The notes: generated from the sequence alone by a model not told the origin. Positions 1-9,692 are shown, numbered from the stretch's first letter. The stretch is 50,837 nucleotides of DNA from Alcaligenaceae bacterium (GCA_012727555.1 JAAYGT010000021.1:1-50837); one strand, 5' to 3'. A program made the numbers and translations.

Positions 1-97
1 ACACTGACGCCGACAACCGTCAAATTCCTTTTGACAGTCTGTCCAATGATTCCCCCCATTGTTAAGTACGATTGAAACAGCAACAATGGAAGGCTTC

Positions 98-136
98 CGT
101 GTTTCGATGCATTGCTTGCGCACAAATCGAAACACG
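98..136. promoter_or_regulatory. 11-bp inverted repeat upstream of thiolase operon
   Basis: CGTGTTTCGAT at 98-108 is an exact reverse complement of ATCGAAACACG at 126-136, with a 17-bp spacer. It ends 37 bp before the thiolase start. A second, smaller dyad (GTCAAA-N5-TTTGAC, 19-35) lies further upstream. The repeat could be an operator for the thiolase/CoA-transferase/Bug operon or an mRNA hairpin in its leader. No regulator can be assigned. Confidence 0.45.
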
Positions 137-172
137 TTAATAACAATTCCACCCCTCAAAGGAGCCTTCTTC

Positions 173-1372
173 ATGCGTGACGCCGTCATTGTTTCAACTG
201 CCCGCACACCGCTTGCCAAATCTCATCGCGGTGAATTCAATATCACACCGGGCGCACAACTGGCTGCCTATTCGATCCAGGCCGCCGTGGAACGCTCAGG
301 CATCGACCCCGCACTGATTGAAGACTTGATCCTGGGATGTGGTTATCCTGAAGGCACCACAGGCCGCAACATCGGACGCCAGGCCGCTCTGCGCGCCGGC
401 CTGCCGGTGTCGGTGGGTGGCACCGTCATCAACCGGTATTGTTCGTCGGGCCTGCAGGCCATCGCCGTTGCTGCCGGGCGTATTGTGCTGGAAGGCGTGC
501 CCGCCATTGTTGCCGGCGGTGTGGAAAGCATTTCACTGATGCGCCCGTCAGGCCGCACAGGCACGGCCGACCTTGACCCCTGGCTGCTGGAACACAAGCC
601 CGAACTGTTCATGGAAATGATCGATACGGCCGATGTCGTGGCACAACGCTACGGCATTTCGCGGGAAGACCAGGATGCTTTTGCACTGCTCAGCCAGCAG
701 CGCACGGCGGCGGCCCAGGCTGCAGGCGTTTTCGATAACGAAATTGTGCCCTGCGCAACCGTCATGGCCGAAAAAAACAAGGAAACCGGCGAAATAACGC
801 AGCGCGATGTCGTTGCGACACGCGACAACTGCAATCGCCCGGGCACAACGCTTGACGGTTTGTCCAAACTCGACCCTGTCAAAGGGGCAGGCAAATTCGT
901 CACCGCCGGCAACGCCTCGCAGCTGTCCGACGGATCAGCAGCCTGCGTGCTGATGGAAGCGCGTGAAGCCGAACGCCGTGGGCTCAACCCGCTGGGCGCC
1001 TTTCGCGGCTTCGCGATTGCCGGTTGCGAACCCGATGAAATGGGTATCGGCCCAGTCTTTGCCGTACCCCGCCTGCTCGAACGTGCGGGCCTGAAAATCG
1101 ATGACATCGATTTATGGGAACTGAACGAAGCCTTTGCCTCGCAGGCGCTGTACTGCCAGCGTACCCTGGGCATTCCCATGGAACGTCTTAACGTGAACGG
1201 GGGTGCCATTTCAATTGGCCACCCCTTTGGCATGACCGGCGCACGCCTGACAGGCCATATTCTGCTCGAAGCACAACGCCGTAAAGCCCGTGGCGAAAAA
1301 GTGAAATGGGGTGTCGTCACCATGTGTATCGGGGGTGGCATGGGCGCTGCCGGTCTGTTCGAGCTGTTCTGA
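173..1372 (+). CDS. Acetyl-CoA C-acyltransferase (thiolase)
   Basis: Thiolase-family enzyme of 399 residues, cytoplasmic, which cleaves a 3-ketoacyl-CoA to acetyl-CoA plus a shortened acyl-CoA (or condenses acetyl-CoA). The nucleophile Cys90 lies in NRYCSSGLQ. The His motif ([11 protein letters not shown]) and the C-terminal Cys motif ([12 protein letters not shown]) are both intact. The reading frame is open back to 59, but ATG 173 has GGAG 8 nt upstream and begins with the family-typical [13 protein letters not shown], so it is the likely start. The CoA-transferase gene follows after 19 nt and a Bug receptor after that, which suggests one operon for an imported organic acid. A close paralogue with the same Cys90 context lies at 30161-31339. 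The chain-length or aromatic specificity cannot be told from the sequence. Confidence 0.93.
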   Translation: MRDAVIVSTARTPLAKSHRGEFNITPGAQLAAYSIQAAVERSGIDPALIEDLILGCGYPEGTTGRNIGRQAALRAGLPVSVGGTVINRYCSSGLQAIAVAAGRIVLEGVPAIVAGGVESISLMRPSGRTGTADLDPWLLEHKPELFMEMIDTADVVAQRYGISREDQDAFALLSQQRTAAAQAAGVFDNEIVPCATVMAEKNKETGEITQRDVVATRDNCNRPGTTLDGLSKLDPVKGAGKFVTAGNASQLSDGSAACVLMEAREAERRGLNPLGAFRGFAIAGCEPDEMGIGPVFAVPRLLERAGLKIDDIDLWELNEAFASQALYCQRTLGIPMERLNVNGGAISIGHPFGMTGARLTGHILLEAQRRKARGEKVKWGVVTMCIGGGMGAAGLFELF

Positions 1373-1391
1373 ATTCGCCGGAGAATCGCCC

Positions 1392-2618
1392 ATGACGACA
1401 CCCAACCCTGACCTGCCACTGGCCGGCATTCGCGTGCTGGACCTTTCCCGCGTATTCGCAGGCCCCATGAGCGCCATGGTGCTGGCCGACTTCGGCGCCG
1501 AGGTCATCAAAGTGGAACACCCTGGTCGCGGCGATGACACGCGCGACTGGGGCATGCGCATCGGGAATACTGAAACCACCTACTTCAACAGCATGAACCG
1601 CAACAAGCGGTCGATCACACTGGATCTTCAAAGTGCCGAAGGCGTCAGGCTGTTACATCAACTTGTACCGCAATTCGATGTGGTCATCCACAACTTCAAG
1701 CACGGCGGTGCGGAAAAACTGGGCGTCGGCTACGAACAGCTCAAGGCGCTCAAAGACGACCTGATCTATTGCGCAGTTGCAGGCTATGACAGCAGTGGCC
1801 CCGAAGCGGCACGCCCCGGCTACGACCTTGTCATTCAGGCCGAAGCTGGTTTGATGGCGCTTAATGGCGATGCCCAGACCCCCCCGCTGAAATTCGGGGT
1901 GGCGATCGTTGATCTGATGACAGGCATGTATGCGGCACAGGCGGTGCTTGCCGCGCTGTACGGGCGCAGCCGCACCGGCAAGGGCCGCCTCATTGAAATG
2001 GCTCTGTACGACTGCGGCCTGTCGATCACGGGGTATTACGGCCTTGAGTCACTGAAACTGGGACACGATCCCGAGCGCTTCGGCAACGCCCACCCGTCCA
2101 TTGTGCCCTATGGCATGTACGAAGCCGCCGATGGGCCCCTGATCATCGCGGTAGGCAACAATGCGCAGTTTGGCAAATTCTGCCATCAGGTGATCATGCG
2201 CCCGGACATCGTGGAGGACCCGCGCTTTGCAACCAATCTGGCACGCGCCCAGAACCGTGAAATTATTGGGCCCCTGCTGAAAGACCTGATCCGCAGTTTC
2301 CCGCGCGACCTTCTGCTTGAGCGGCTGACGGCCGTTGGCATTCCGTGTGGTCGTGTTGCCGGATTGCACGAAGCGCTGACCAGCGAGCGCACTCGGCGCG
2401 GCAACCTGATTCAGGACATGCCGCACCCGGTCGCAGGCAGTACACCAGTTTTTGCACCGCCCTGTCGCCTGGACGGCCAACGTCTGCCGATTCGTCATGC
2501 GCCCCCCACACTGGGTGAGGGAACACGCGAACTGTTGCAACACCTGCTGACGCTCAGCGATGAAGAACTGCAGGCACTTCAGGCCCAAGGGGTACTGACG
2601 TTGCCAAATCAAATCTGA
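1392..2618 (+). CDS. CaiB/BaiF family III CoA-transferase
   Basis: Predicted family III CoA-transferase of 408 residues that moves CoA between an acyl-CoA and a free carboxylic acid. The N-terminus LAGIRVLDLSRVFAGPMSAMVLADFGAEVIKVE is diagnostic of the family in its parts (VLDLSRV, LADFGAEVIKVE), and NRNKRSITLDL follows as usual. Length matches the family (about 380-430). ATG 1392 was chosen because GGAG at 1380-1383 is well spaced and the conserved region starts directly after it; the open frame upstream overlaps the thiolase. The neighbours (thiolase upstream, Bug binding protein 17 nt downstream) suggest that it activates the acid captured by the receptor. Substrate unknown. Confidence 0.92.
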   Translation: MTTPNPDLPLAGIRVLDLSRVFAGPMSAMVLADFGAEVIKVEHPGRGDDTRDWGMRIGNTETTYFNSMNRNKRSITLDLQSAEGVRLLHQLVPQFDVVIHNFKHGGAEKLGVGYEQLKALKDDLIYCAVAGYDSSGPEAARPGYDLVIQAEAGLMALNGDAQTPPLKFGVAIVDLMTGMYAAQAVLAALYGRSRTGKGRLIEMALYDCGLSITGYYGLESLKLGHDPERFGNAHPSIVPYGMYEAADGPLIIAVGNNAQFGKFCHQVIMRPDIVEDPRFATNLARAQNREIIGPLLKDLIRSFPRDLLLERLTAVGIPCGRVAGLHEALTSERTRRGNLIQDMPHPVAGSTPVFAPPCRLDGQRLPIRHAPPTLGEGTRELLQHLLTLSDEELQALQAQGVLTLPNQI

Positions 2619-2635
2619 TCACGGAGACACCCAGA

Positions 2636-3634
2636 ATGAAACCTCTATACATTTCACGCCGTACCGTTCTGCAAACCCTGGCTGCCCTGGGTGGCACAGC
2701 CCTGCTGGGTAACGTTTCGGCCCAGTCTGCCTGGCCCACCAAACCAGTCAAACTGGTCGTACCTTTCAATCCTGGCGGCGCTACCGACCTGATTGCCCGC
2801 ACCCTGGCGGAAGCCTTGTCGAAACGTATCGGGCAGCCTGTCATTGTAGAAAACAAAGGAGGCGCGGCCGGTGTGCTGGGCACCAGTGCAGTCACCAATG
2901 CCCAGGCCGACGGCTACACCTTCCTGTTGTCGCTCAGCACCTCCATGCTGATCAACCAGTTCCTGTACACCAAGCTGCCCTACAGCCCACAGAAAGATCT
3001 GCTCATGCTGTCGCAGATCGCCGGTGCCCCGGTGACTCTGGTGGTGCATCCGTCCATTCCGGCAAATACCATGCCTGAACTGCTGGCCTACGCCAAAGCA
3101 AACAAAGGCAAGCTATCGTACGGATCCTGGGGCGTTGGCTCTTACGCCCACCTGGCGGGGGCTTACATGAGCAAGACCACCGAATCTGACATGGTCCATG
3201 TTGCCTACAAGGGTGAATCCCCGATGATCCAGGACCTGATCGGCGGCAATATCCAGGTCTGCTTTTCCAGTGCCATCAACACACGCCCCTTTATTGAATC
3301 CGGCCGTGTGAAAGTCATCGGGGTAACCGGCACAACACGCATGGAAATCCTGCCCCAAGTGCCCACCCTTCACGAACAGGGTGTCACGGACGATGCCTAT
3401 TCGATTTTTGGCTGGGTGGCCCTGGGTGCACCGGCGGGCTTGCCGCAAAACATTGTTGATACCTTGTATGGCCACCTCAAAGAAATCATCAAGGAACCGC
3501 AGATGCTGGAGCGCATCAAGGGCGCAGGCTTCATACCCATGATGAACAGCCCCCAAGACTTCCAGCGCAACTATCAACGCGACATGACGATCTGGAAGGC
3601 GTTGGTGGAAACTGCCGACGCGAAACTGGACTGA
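2636..3634 (+). CDS. Bug-type tripartite tricarboxylate receptor (periplasmic)
   Basis: Periplasmic solute-binding protein of the Bug/TctC family, 332 residues. The signal peptide carries a twin-arginine-like SRRTVLQ segment (residues 7-13), a hydrophobic stretch and a likely cleavage after VSA. The mature start WPTKPVKLVVPFNPGGATDLIAR is family-typical, with the conserved PGG loop that contacts the ligand carboxylate, then VIVENKGGAAG. GGAG sits 9 nt before the ATG. No TctA/TctB membrane components are encoded nearby, so this is an orphan receptor, as is common in Bordetella relatives. It is the last gene of the thiolase/CoA-transferase operon and probably binds the same carboxylate. Ligand not predictable. 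Confidence 0.9.
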   Translation: MKPLYISRRTVLQTLAALGGTALLGNVSAQSAWPTKPVKLVVPFNPGGATDLIARTLAEALSKRIGQPVIVENKGGAAGVLGTSAVTNAQADGYTFLLSLSTSMLINQFLYTKLPYSPQKDLLMLSQIAGAPVTLVVHPSIPANTMPELLAYAKANKGKLSYGSWGVGSYAHLAGAYMSKTTESDMVHVAYKGESPMIQDLIGGNIQVCFSSAINTRPFIESGRVKVIGVTGTTRMEILPQVPTLHEQGVTDDAYSIFGWVALGAPAGLPQNIVDTLYGHLKEIIKEPQMLERIKGAGFIPMMNSPQDFQRNYQRDMTIWKALVETADAKLD

Positions 3635-3695
3635 AGCACAGTCAGCATGACGCCCGCCACACCGTACTGACACCCGATTCCCTGCGGATTGTCCC

Positions 3696-4616
3696 ATGGA
3701 TCGTTTGCTCGCCATGCGCGTCTTCGAATGCGTTGCCGAAGAAAACAGTTTCGCAGGGGCGGCGCGGGCGCTTGGTCTTTCACCGCCCGTGGTCACCCGA
3801 CTGGTTGCCGAACTGGAAAACCATTTGGGCACGCGACTGTTCCAGCGCACCACGCGGCGGGTGTCACTCACAGAAGCCGGCCAGACGTATCTGGCCCGGG
3901 TACGACAAATTCTGCAAGACATCGATGAAGCCGAATCCCTGGCCAGCGCTCATACGTCCGAACTGTCCGGCCGACTGCGCATCCACACGCAACCCGTTCT
4001 GGCCAGCCACGTCATCGCCCCGTTGTTGTCCGAATTCCATCATCTTTACCCGGGCATACTGATCGACATTGACGTGGAAACGCACCGGGCGCCCCCCGTT
4101 GAAGACTACGACCTGACGCTGCTGGGTACCGATGCGCAATTCAACGCCGACCTCATCACTCGCCGGGTGATTGAATCGAACGTGATACTGGTGGCATCGC
4201 CCGGCTACCTGCAGCGCAAAGGCACACCCGAAACGCCCCACCACCTTGTGAACCACGACAATCTGCGCCTTAGCCGGCCCGACAGCCCGCTGCGCGCATG
4301 GCGCCTGTGGCACGAACAGGCCCCTGACCAAAGCCTGGAAATAGACGTTGAGCCGGTGCTGATTGCCAATCACACCGACACGCTGCTGCGTGCCGCACTT
4401 GACGGAGCCGGCATCACCTCTGTGTCAGTCGATATTGCAGCCACGCATCTGCAGCAAGGCGAACTGGTGCGGGTGCTGAGCCCCTGGATCACTGGGCGAT
4501 TGGCCATGCACGCGGCGCTGCCGAGCCGTAAATTCATTCCGCAAAGAACCCGAGTCTTTCTGGATTTCCTGATCGAACGTACGCGCGCTCAGGCTCGCGC
4601 ACTGTCAAGCGACTAA
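3696..4616 (+). CDS. LysR-family transcriptional regulator
   Basis: LysR-type regulator of 306 residues. The N-terminal winged helix-turn-helix (about residues 1-60) reads MDRLLAMRVFECVAEENSF, followed by GAARALGLSPPVVTRLVAELE and GTRLFQRTTRRVSLTEAG. A periplasmic-binding-protein-like effector domain spans about 90-295. The start has no strong Shine-Dalgarno sequence, but the protein begins exactly as CrgA-like LysR regulators do. It lies 61 nt after the Bug gene on the same strand and 197 nt before pirin, so it could act on either side. A palindrome at 4674-4692 is a candidate binding site. Effector unknown. Confidence 0.92.
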   Translation: MDRLLAMRVFECVAEENSFAGAARALGLSPPVVTRLVAELENHLGTRLFQRTTRRVSLTEAGQTYLARVRQILQDIDEAESLASAHTSELSGRLRIHTQPVLASHVIAPLLSEFHHLYPGILIDIDVETHRAPPVEDYDLTLLGTDAQFNADLITRRVIESNVILVASPGYLQRKGTPETPHHLVNHDNLRLSRPDSPLRAWRLWHEQAPDQSLEIDVEPVLIANHTDTLLRAALDGAGITSVSVDIAATHLQQGELVRVLSPWITGRLAMHAALPSRKFIPQRTRVFLDFLIERTRAQARALSSD

Positions 4617-4673
4617 ACAACGACGAAGCCACCCTGGCTTGCTGTATCGCTGCACCACAAAACCACAAAAAAT

Positions 4674-4692
4674 TATTCCATTTTCAGGAATA
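4674..4692. promoter_or_regulatory. Dyad TATTCC-N7-GGAATA upstream of pirin
   Basis: TATTCC (4674-4679) and GGAATA (4687-4692) form a perfect 6-7-6 palindrome in the 197-bp gap between the LysR gene and the pirin gene. Nested T-N11-A spacing fits the loose LysR box. It is a candidate operator for pirin-wrbA; the assignment to the adjacent LysR protein is inference. Confidence 0.35.
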
Positions 4693-4813
4693 CCCATTGC
4701 AGCAACAGCCATTTATCTATCAAAAAAGAAACAGTAAAGTGTCTTCATTGCAGTTCGCAGCACACCAGACAACTGACTGGATCACGCGACACCCCAAAAG
4801 CAAGGACACACAC

Positions 4814-5545
4814 ATGATCACGTTACGCAAAGCCCATGAACGCGGCCACTCAACCTACGGTGGCTGGCTGCAAAGTGCCCACACATTTTCCTTCGGCGAC
4901 TATTTCGACACCCGTTACCAGGGTTACGGCAACCTGCGCGTCATCAACGATGACACGGTGGCACCCGGCCACGGTTTTGGCACCCATGGCCATCGCGACA
5001 TGGAGATCATCAGTTATGTGCTGAATGGCGAACTGGCCCATAAAGACAGCATGGGCAATGGCGAACCCGGCTCGGCTCAAAGCGGCATCATTCGGCCGGG
5101 TGACGTTCAACGCATGAGCGCTGGAACCGGGGTAATGCACAGCGAGTTCAACAATTCCGCCACAGAACCCGTGCATTTCCTGCAAATCTGGATTCTGCCC
5201 AAATTCCGGGGCATTCGCCCCGGCTACGAACAAAAGCACTTTCCGGTTTCTTCACGAAGGGGTACGCTGGCTTTGGTGGCTTCGCCGGATGGTGCCCAGG
5301 GATCGCTCAGTGTGAACGCTGATGCGCAGCTTGAAGCAGGCCTGTTCGATGGCAACGAACACCTGACCCGCCCGCTGAACCCGGGCCGGCTTGCCTATGT
5401 GCACCTGGCACGTGGCAAATTAAGTGTGAATGGCCATACGCTGCAGGCTGGTGATGGCGCATTGCTGGAAAATGAAACACAACTTGTCATCGAAAACGGG
5501 CATGCTGCTGAAGTGCTGGTTTTCGATCTGGCGCCCCAACCCTGA
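4814..5545 (+). CDS. Pirin-family cupin protein
   Basis: Pirin family protein of 243 residues with two cupin domains. The N-terminal half shows the typical [23 protein letters not shown]-type opening (seen as RKAHERG and [12 protein letters not shown]) and the metal site [21 protein letters not shown], with His/His/Glu ligands. The segment [22 protein letters not shown] closes the first cupin. Many bacterial homologues (YhhW type) are quercetinases or redox-responsive proteins. ATG 4814 follows AAGGA at 4802-4806. The open frame runs further upstream, but those 39 codons have no family similarity. WrbA follows after 62 nt, so both probably serve quinone or flavonoid redox stress. Confidence 0.9.
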   Translation: MITLRKAHERGHSTYGGWLQSAHTFSFGDYFDTRYQGYGNLRVINDDTVAPGHGFGTHGHRDMEIISYVLNGELAHKDSMGNGEPGSAQSGIIRPGDVQRMSAGTGVMHSEFNNSATEPVHFLQIWILPKFRGIRPGYEQKHFPVSSRRGTLALVASPDGAQGSLSVNADAQLEAGLFDGNEHLTRPLNPGRLAYVHLARGKLSVNGHTLQAGDGALLENETQLVIENGHAAEVLVFDLAPQP

Positions 5546-5607
5546 AACACCGCACCAACCCCGGGCTATTCACCCACCTTTTTTTGAACAACCCACCGGA
5601 GAACACC

Positions 5608-6207
5608 ATGTCCAAAGTCCTCGTTCTGTACTATTCCACCTACGGTCATATTGAAACCATGGCCAATGCCGTTGCCGAAGGCGCACGGGCCGCCGGCGCT
5701 ACCGTTGACATCAAACGGGTACCTGAAACCGTGCCGGAAGACATTGCGCGCGCAAACCATTTCAAGGTCGACCAGTCGGCCCCCGTCGCCAGCGTTGAAG
5801 ACCTTGAGCACTACGACGCCATCATCCTGGGCGCACCCACGCGCTTTGGGCGCATGCCGTCACAAATGGCGGCTTTCCTTGACCGCGCCGGTGGTTTGTG
5901 GGCTCGCGGCGCCCTGAATGGCAAGGTGGGTGCGGTGTTCACCTCCACGGCCACACAACATGGCGGCCAGGAAGTCACCCTGTTTTCCATGATCACCAAC
6001 CTGCTGCACTTCGGCATGGTCATCGTCGGCCTGCCGTACAGTTTCCAGGGTCAGATGAGCATTGATGAAATCGTGGGTGGCAGCCCCTACGGTGCCACCA
6101 CGATCGCCGGTGGCCAAGGCCAGCGCCAGCCCAGCACCATCGAGCTCGACGGCGCACGCTACCAAGGCCAGAAAGTGGCTGAAACAGCCAACAAGCTGTT
6201 TGGTTGA
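5608..6207 (+). CDS. wrbA: NAD(P)H:quinone oxidoreductase WrbA
   Basis: Flavodoxin-like FMN protein of 199 residues (E. coli WrbA is 198) that reduces quinones by two electrons using NAD(P)H, which prevents semiquinone formation. The FMN phosphate loop is [13 protein letters not shown] near the N-terminus. [18 protein letters not shown] and the [11 protein letters not shown] segment are WrbA hallmarks, and the C-terminus [18 protein letters not shown] is typical. ATG 5608 has CGGAG at 5598-5602. Same strand as pirin and close to it, so the two are probably co-transcribed. Confidence 0.95.
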   Translation: MSKVLVLYYSTYGHIETMANAVAEGARAAGATVDIKRVPETVPEDIARANHFKVDQSAPVASVEDLEHYDAIILGAPTRFGRMPSQMAAFLDRAGGLWARGALNGKVGAVFTSTATQHGGQEVTLFSMITNLLHFGMVIVGLPYSFQGQMSIDEIVGGSPYGATTIAGGQGQRQPSTIELDGARYQGQKVAETANKLFG

Positions 6208-6285
6208 AGCACCAGAACACGCTTGTGGGACAGGCCGATCCGGGATTAAATTACGCGGATTAATCACTGTCCTGCAAGCGTCCCC

Positions 6286-7101
6286 ATGCCTTCTTCTCCA
6301 GAACCCTTTGAACTTTTCGCCCTGCGCTATGCCCGACTGCTGGGCCGCAAACCAGCCGACAACTACATCGGCGGGGGCGACTTCCACAATGCCGACTCGG
6401 GCCTTGATTACTTCGTCTGGGTGGCACGGCGTGGTGCCGAGGTCTGGCTGATCGACACCGGCTTCGGCGAGCGCGCCGCCCGGGAACGTGGCCGCACCCT
6501 GCTGCTGCCCGTGGCGAAGGGGCTGGAGCTTCTGGGACTAAAGGCCGAACAGATCGAAAACGTGATCATCACGCACCTGCATTACGATCACGCCGGTACA
6601 CTCGACCAATTTCCGAACGCCTGTTTTCACCTTCAGAACACCGAAGCAGCGTACGCAACCGGCCCCTGCATGTGCCACCCGGCAATGCGTCACCCCTTCG
6701 ATGTCGAAGACATCGTGCAATACGTACGCACCTTGTATGCTGGTCGCGTCACCTTTCACAACGGCTCGGCCGAACTGACCCCCGGCTTGTCGGTGCACTG
6801 GGTGGGTGGCCATACTGCCGGTTTGCAGGTTGTGCGGGTTTTTACACAGCGGGGCTGGGTCGTTCTGGCGTCCGATGCAACACACCTGTATGGCAACATG
6901 GAACGCGGCATCCCCTTCCCGATCGTGTACAACGTGGCCGATATGCTGCAAGGCCACAAAACAGCCCGGGCGCTGGCCGATTCCCCCGACCACGTCATTC
7001 CCGGCCACGACCCGCTGGTCATGGAATTCTATCCGCCTCCCACCCCTGAACTGCAGGGCAAAGTGGTACGTCTCGATATCGCACCAACGCAACGTGGCTG
7101 A
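6286..7101 (+). CDS. Metallo-beta-lactamase-fold hydrolase (AHL-lactonase-like)
   Basis: MBL-fold hydrolase of 271 residues. The dinuclear zinc motif HLHYDHAG gives His97, His99, Asp101 and His102 (within THLHYDHAG). Further ligands lie in GGHTAGLQ, LASDAT and the terminal VIPGHDP. The overall layout resembles the AhlD/AttM group of N-acyl-homoserine lactonases, but many members of this group act on other lactones or esters. A possible promoter TTGTGG-17-TTAAAT lies at 6223-6251. No luxI/luxR partner is present in the window, so a quorum-quenching role is only a possibility. Confidence 0.85.
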   Translation: MPSSPEPFELFALRYARLLGRKPADNYIGGGDFHNADSGLDYFVWVARRGAEVWLIDTGFGERAARERGRTLLLPVAKGLELLGLKAEQIENVIITHLHYDHAGTLDQFPNACFHLQNTEAAYATGPCMCHPAMRHPFDVEDIVQYVRTLYAGRVTFHNGSAELTPGLSVHWVGGHTAGLQVVRVFTQRGWVVLASDATHLYGNMERGIPFPIVYNVADMLQGHKTARALADSPDHVIPGHDPLVMEFYPPPTPELQGKVVRLDIAPTQRG

Positions 7102-7111
7102 CGCTCGCCGC

Positions 7112-8389
7112 ATGTCAACCCCCGCCAGCACCCTGGAACACCGCTACCGCCTGATCGTCAGTGCGGGCGTTTTTCTTTTTTTTGCACTGCTGTTCATCGT
7201 GCGCTCGGGCTATTCCTATGGGGCGGGGCTTTTGTTCCTGACCAGCCTGGTGTACCTGACGCTGCACCGCGCCACGCTGCAGCAAGCGCAGTGGCGCCTT
7301 TCCCGCGAAGACAAAGCACTGATGGGTGTGTTGCTGGTGTTTGCCCTGACCGCCAGTGCCAGCGTTCTGGGTCACGGTAACAACATCAAGCACCTGGACC
7401 AACTCAGTCGCTATTTGCTGGGTATTCCCGTACTGTTCCTGCTGCTGCGCTTTCCGCCGGGCCTGAACGCCCTCTGGTCCGGCGCAGCACTGGGCGTCAC
7501 GCTCTCGATCGGCATTGCCGCCTGGCAACTGTATGTGCTGGATCACGTTCGCGCGGCGGGGTATCTGAACATCATCCACTTTGGCAATATTGGCCTGGTG
7601 TTCGGTTTGATCTGTGCCGCCGGCCTGCGCTGGGCCGCTGCACAAGGTCAAGCGTCCAGGCGCTGGCACTTTGCCCTGGCAATCGGGCTGCTGGCGTCCG
7701 TGTACGCCGTCATTGCCTCCGGCAGCCGGGGCAGCTGGCTGGCGTTACCACCCGTGCTGCTGATCTTTCTGGTTGCCTTTGTGTCACGCCGTGCCGCCCC
7801 TTACCTGGCCGCTGCCGTGGTCATCTCCCTCGCACTGGCCGCCGTGCTCTACCTGATTCCTGAAACCGGTATCCAGGAACGGCTGCAACTGGCCATCACT
7901 GAAATACAACGCTATCTGAACGAACGCTATGTCTTTCGTGATGGCGAAGTCTCTTCGGTGGGCGCGCGGCTTGAGATCTGGCGTGTGGCGATGCTGGCCA
8001 TTCCACAGTCTCTTTGGCTGGGCTGGAACGAAGCCCATTTCGACGCCTTCGTTTCAGGCTTGATACAACAGGGTCTGGCCGACCCGTACATGCAGAATAT
8101 GGCCAACACCCACAACAATTACCTTGAAGTCGTGTTACTGCATGGCCTGGTCGGCTTGATACCGCTGCTGGCCCTGTTCCTTGTGCCCCTGGCTTTATTT
8201 TGCCGGCGCCTGCGTGCAACTGACCCGACCGTTCAGGCACTGGCACTGGCGGGGGCTTCGTTCATTGCCGCCTATATGATGTTCGGCGTCAGCCAGGTCA
8301 TTCTTGGCCGCAACAACGGAGTGATTTTTTTCGTACTGACCCTGTCGATACTCTGGTCAGCCCTTCGGCACGCAGAAACGCGGCAATAA
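7112..8389 (+). CDS. O-antigen ligase-like polytopic membrane protein
   Basis: Integral membrane protein of about 425 residues with roughly ten to twelve hydrophobic segments. A large periplasmic-type loop precedes NTHNNYLEVVLLHGLVG, the signature end of the Wzy_C/WaaL O-antigen-ligase domain with its conserved His. Such enzymes transfer undecaprenyl-linked glycan to lipid A-core or polymerise glycan. ATG 7112 is taken as start because the first transmembrane helix begins shortly after it; the upstream open frame is a shadow of the MBL gene. It starts 10 nt after that gene. No other LPS genes adjoin it here, so ligase versus polymerase cannot be decided. Confidence 0.82.
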   Translation: MSTPASTLEHRYRLIVSAGVFLFFALLFIVRSGYSYGAGLLFLTSLVYLTLHRATLQQAQWRLSREDKALMGVLLVFALTASASVLGHGNNIKHLDQLSRYLLGIPVLFLLLRFPPGLNALWSGAALGVTLSIGIAAWQLYVLDHVRAAGYLNIIHFGNIGLVFGLICAAGLRWAAAQGQASRRWHFALAIGLLASVYAVIASGSRGSWLALPPVLLIFLVAFVSRRAAPYLAAAVVISLALAAVLYLIPETGIQERLQLAITEIQRYLNERYVFRDGEVSSVGARLEIWRVAMLAIPQSLWLGWNEAHFDAFVSGLIQQGLADPYMQNMANTHNNYLEVVLLHGLVGLIPLLALFLVPLALFCRRLRATDPTVQALALAGASFIAAYMMFGVSQVILGRNNGVIFFVLTLSILWSALRHAETRQ

Positions 8390-8400
8390 CGGCTCACATC

Positions 8401-8434
8401 GCCCCAGGACCGTGCGCAACAACGGCCCTGGGGC
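8401..8434. terminator. Hairpin between convergent O-antigen ligase and hemH genes
   Basis: GCCCCAGG (8401-8408) pairs with CCTGGGGC (8427-8434). The stem continues after one mismatch as CCGT (8410-8413) with ACGG (8422-8425), leaving an 8-nt loop. The hairpin sits in the 66-bp gap between two converging genes, a position typical of a shared terminator. There is no T-run on either side, so intrinsic termination is uncertain. Confidence 0.5.
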
Positions 8435-8455
8435 CCCGCACCCTGAACGACCGTC

Positions 8456-9517
8456 TCAAAGCCAGCCGGCAAGGTGACGCTTGACCAGACCGGTCAAACC
8501 ATCCACCCAGACCGGGTCATCGTTCAGGCAAGGCAGATAGCGAAACTGCTCGCCGCCGGCTTCCAAAAAAGCCTCACGGCACTCTTCCTGAATTTCCTCA
8601 AGCGTTTCAAGGCAGTCGGCCAAAAAACCGGGGCACATGACATCAACGCGTTTCACGCCTTGGCGGGCCCATTCCTTGAGTGTCGGTTCCGTATACGGTT
8701 CCAGCCATTTCTCAGCCCCGAAACGGCTCTGGAACGACACATAAACGCGCTCGGCATCTTCGCCCAACCGTTGTTTCAGGTGGACGACGGTGTCCATGCA
8801 ATCACGGTGATAGGGGTCGCCCTGATCAATGGTACGGCGTGGCAGACCGTGAAAACTAAGCAACAGGCGCTCGGGTTTGCCATGCTCGGCCCAGTACGCC
8901 TGCACCTGACGCGCCAGCGCATCAATGTAGGCAGGTTCCGTGTTGTAGCGTTTGATGAAGCGCAGTTCAGGCTGGTTGCGCAACCGGGCCACGCGCGCGG
9001 TCACACAATCAACGGCGGTCGCCGTTGTGCTGGCTGCATACTGGGGATACATGGGCACGACCAGAATACGTTCACAACCCGCCTGACGAAGTGTATCCAT
9101 CACACTGGCCACGGATGGGTTGCCATAGCGCATGGCCAGCTCAACCCGTACATTCAGACCTTCGGCGCTCAGGCGCTCCTGCACGCCCAGGGCCTGAACC
9201 TGGCTATAGACAGTCAGCGGCGACCCCCCGTCAAGCCAGATGCCCTGATAACGTGGCACCAGTTTTTTCGGGCGCAAAGGCAAAATGAACAGGCGCAGAA
9301 TGATTTGCCACAAAAACTGCGGAATCTCGATGACCCGGGGATCCGACAGAAATTCGCCCAGGTAACGGCGAATGGCCGGCGCGGTCGGTTCATCGGGCGT
9401 ACCCAGATTGACCAGCAGAACCCCTACGGGTCCCGGGTCACGCGGTGGCGGCGCAGGATCAAAGGCATGAGGATCGCCTGGCTCAGCCAGGTAGCGGGAC
9501 GGCAAAAGATTGGGCAT
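8456..9517 (-). CDS. hemH: Ferrochelatase
   Basis: Ferrochelatase of 353 residues, last step of haem synthesis (insertion of Fe2+ into protoporphyrin IX). Family signatures: GVLLVNLGTPDEP near residue 30, RVIEIPQFLWQ, VVPMYPQYAASTTA, the active-site His in LLSFHGLPRRTIDQGDPY, and VYVSFQSRFGAEKWLEPYTEPTL with CPGFLADCLETLEEI containing the catalytic Glu. The usual bacterial length is 320-370. It lies downstream of hrcA on the same strand with a 175-bp gap, the arrangement seen in Bordetella-type genomes. Confidence 0.97.
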   Translation of the reverse strand: MPNLLPSRYLAEPGDPHAFDPAPPPRDPGPVGVLLVNLGTPDEPTAPAIRRYLGEFLSDPRVIEIPQFLWQIILRLFILPLRPKKLVPRYQGIWLDGGSPLTVYSQVQALGVQERLSAEGLNVRVELAMRYGNPSVASVMDTLRQAGCERILVVPMYPQYAASTTATAVDCVTARVARLRNQPELRFIKRYNTEPAYIDALARQVQAYWAEHGKPERLLLSFHGLPRRTIDQGDPYHRDCMDTVVHLKQRLGEDAERVYVSFQSRFGAEKWLEPYTEPTLKEWARQGVKRVDVMCPGFLADCLETLEEIQEECREAFLEAGGEQFRYLPCLNDDPVWVDGLTGLVKRHLAGWL

Positions 9518-9692
9518 GGCACGCCTGTCAGTAAATACAAAGGTTATGGATTATGGTAGCAGCACAGCCGGGGGAAACCCCTGACCCAGTTCAGACCTCA
9601 GGTCAAAAACCGGTTCAAAAACATGACACTCAACACCTGAAAGCAGATACGCAAACAGATCGGGCCATGGCTGCCGCCCTTGCGGCGCAAGG

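Noticed and set aside
8474-9559. Long plus-strand open frame (361 codons) opposite hemH
   Set aside because: It is the antisense of a clear ferrochelatase gene, has no family features, and GC-rich DNA often gives such frames.
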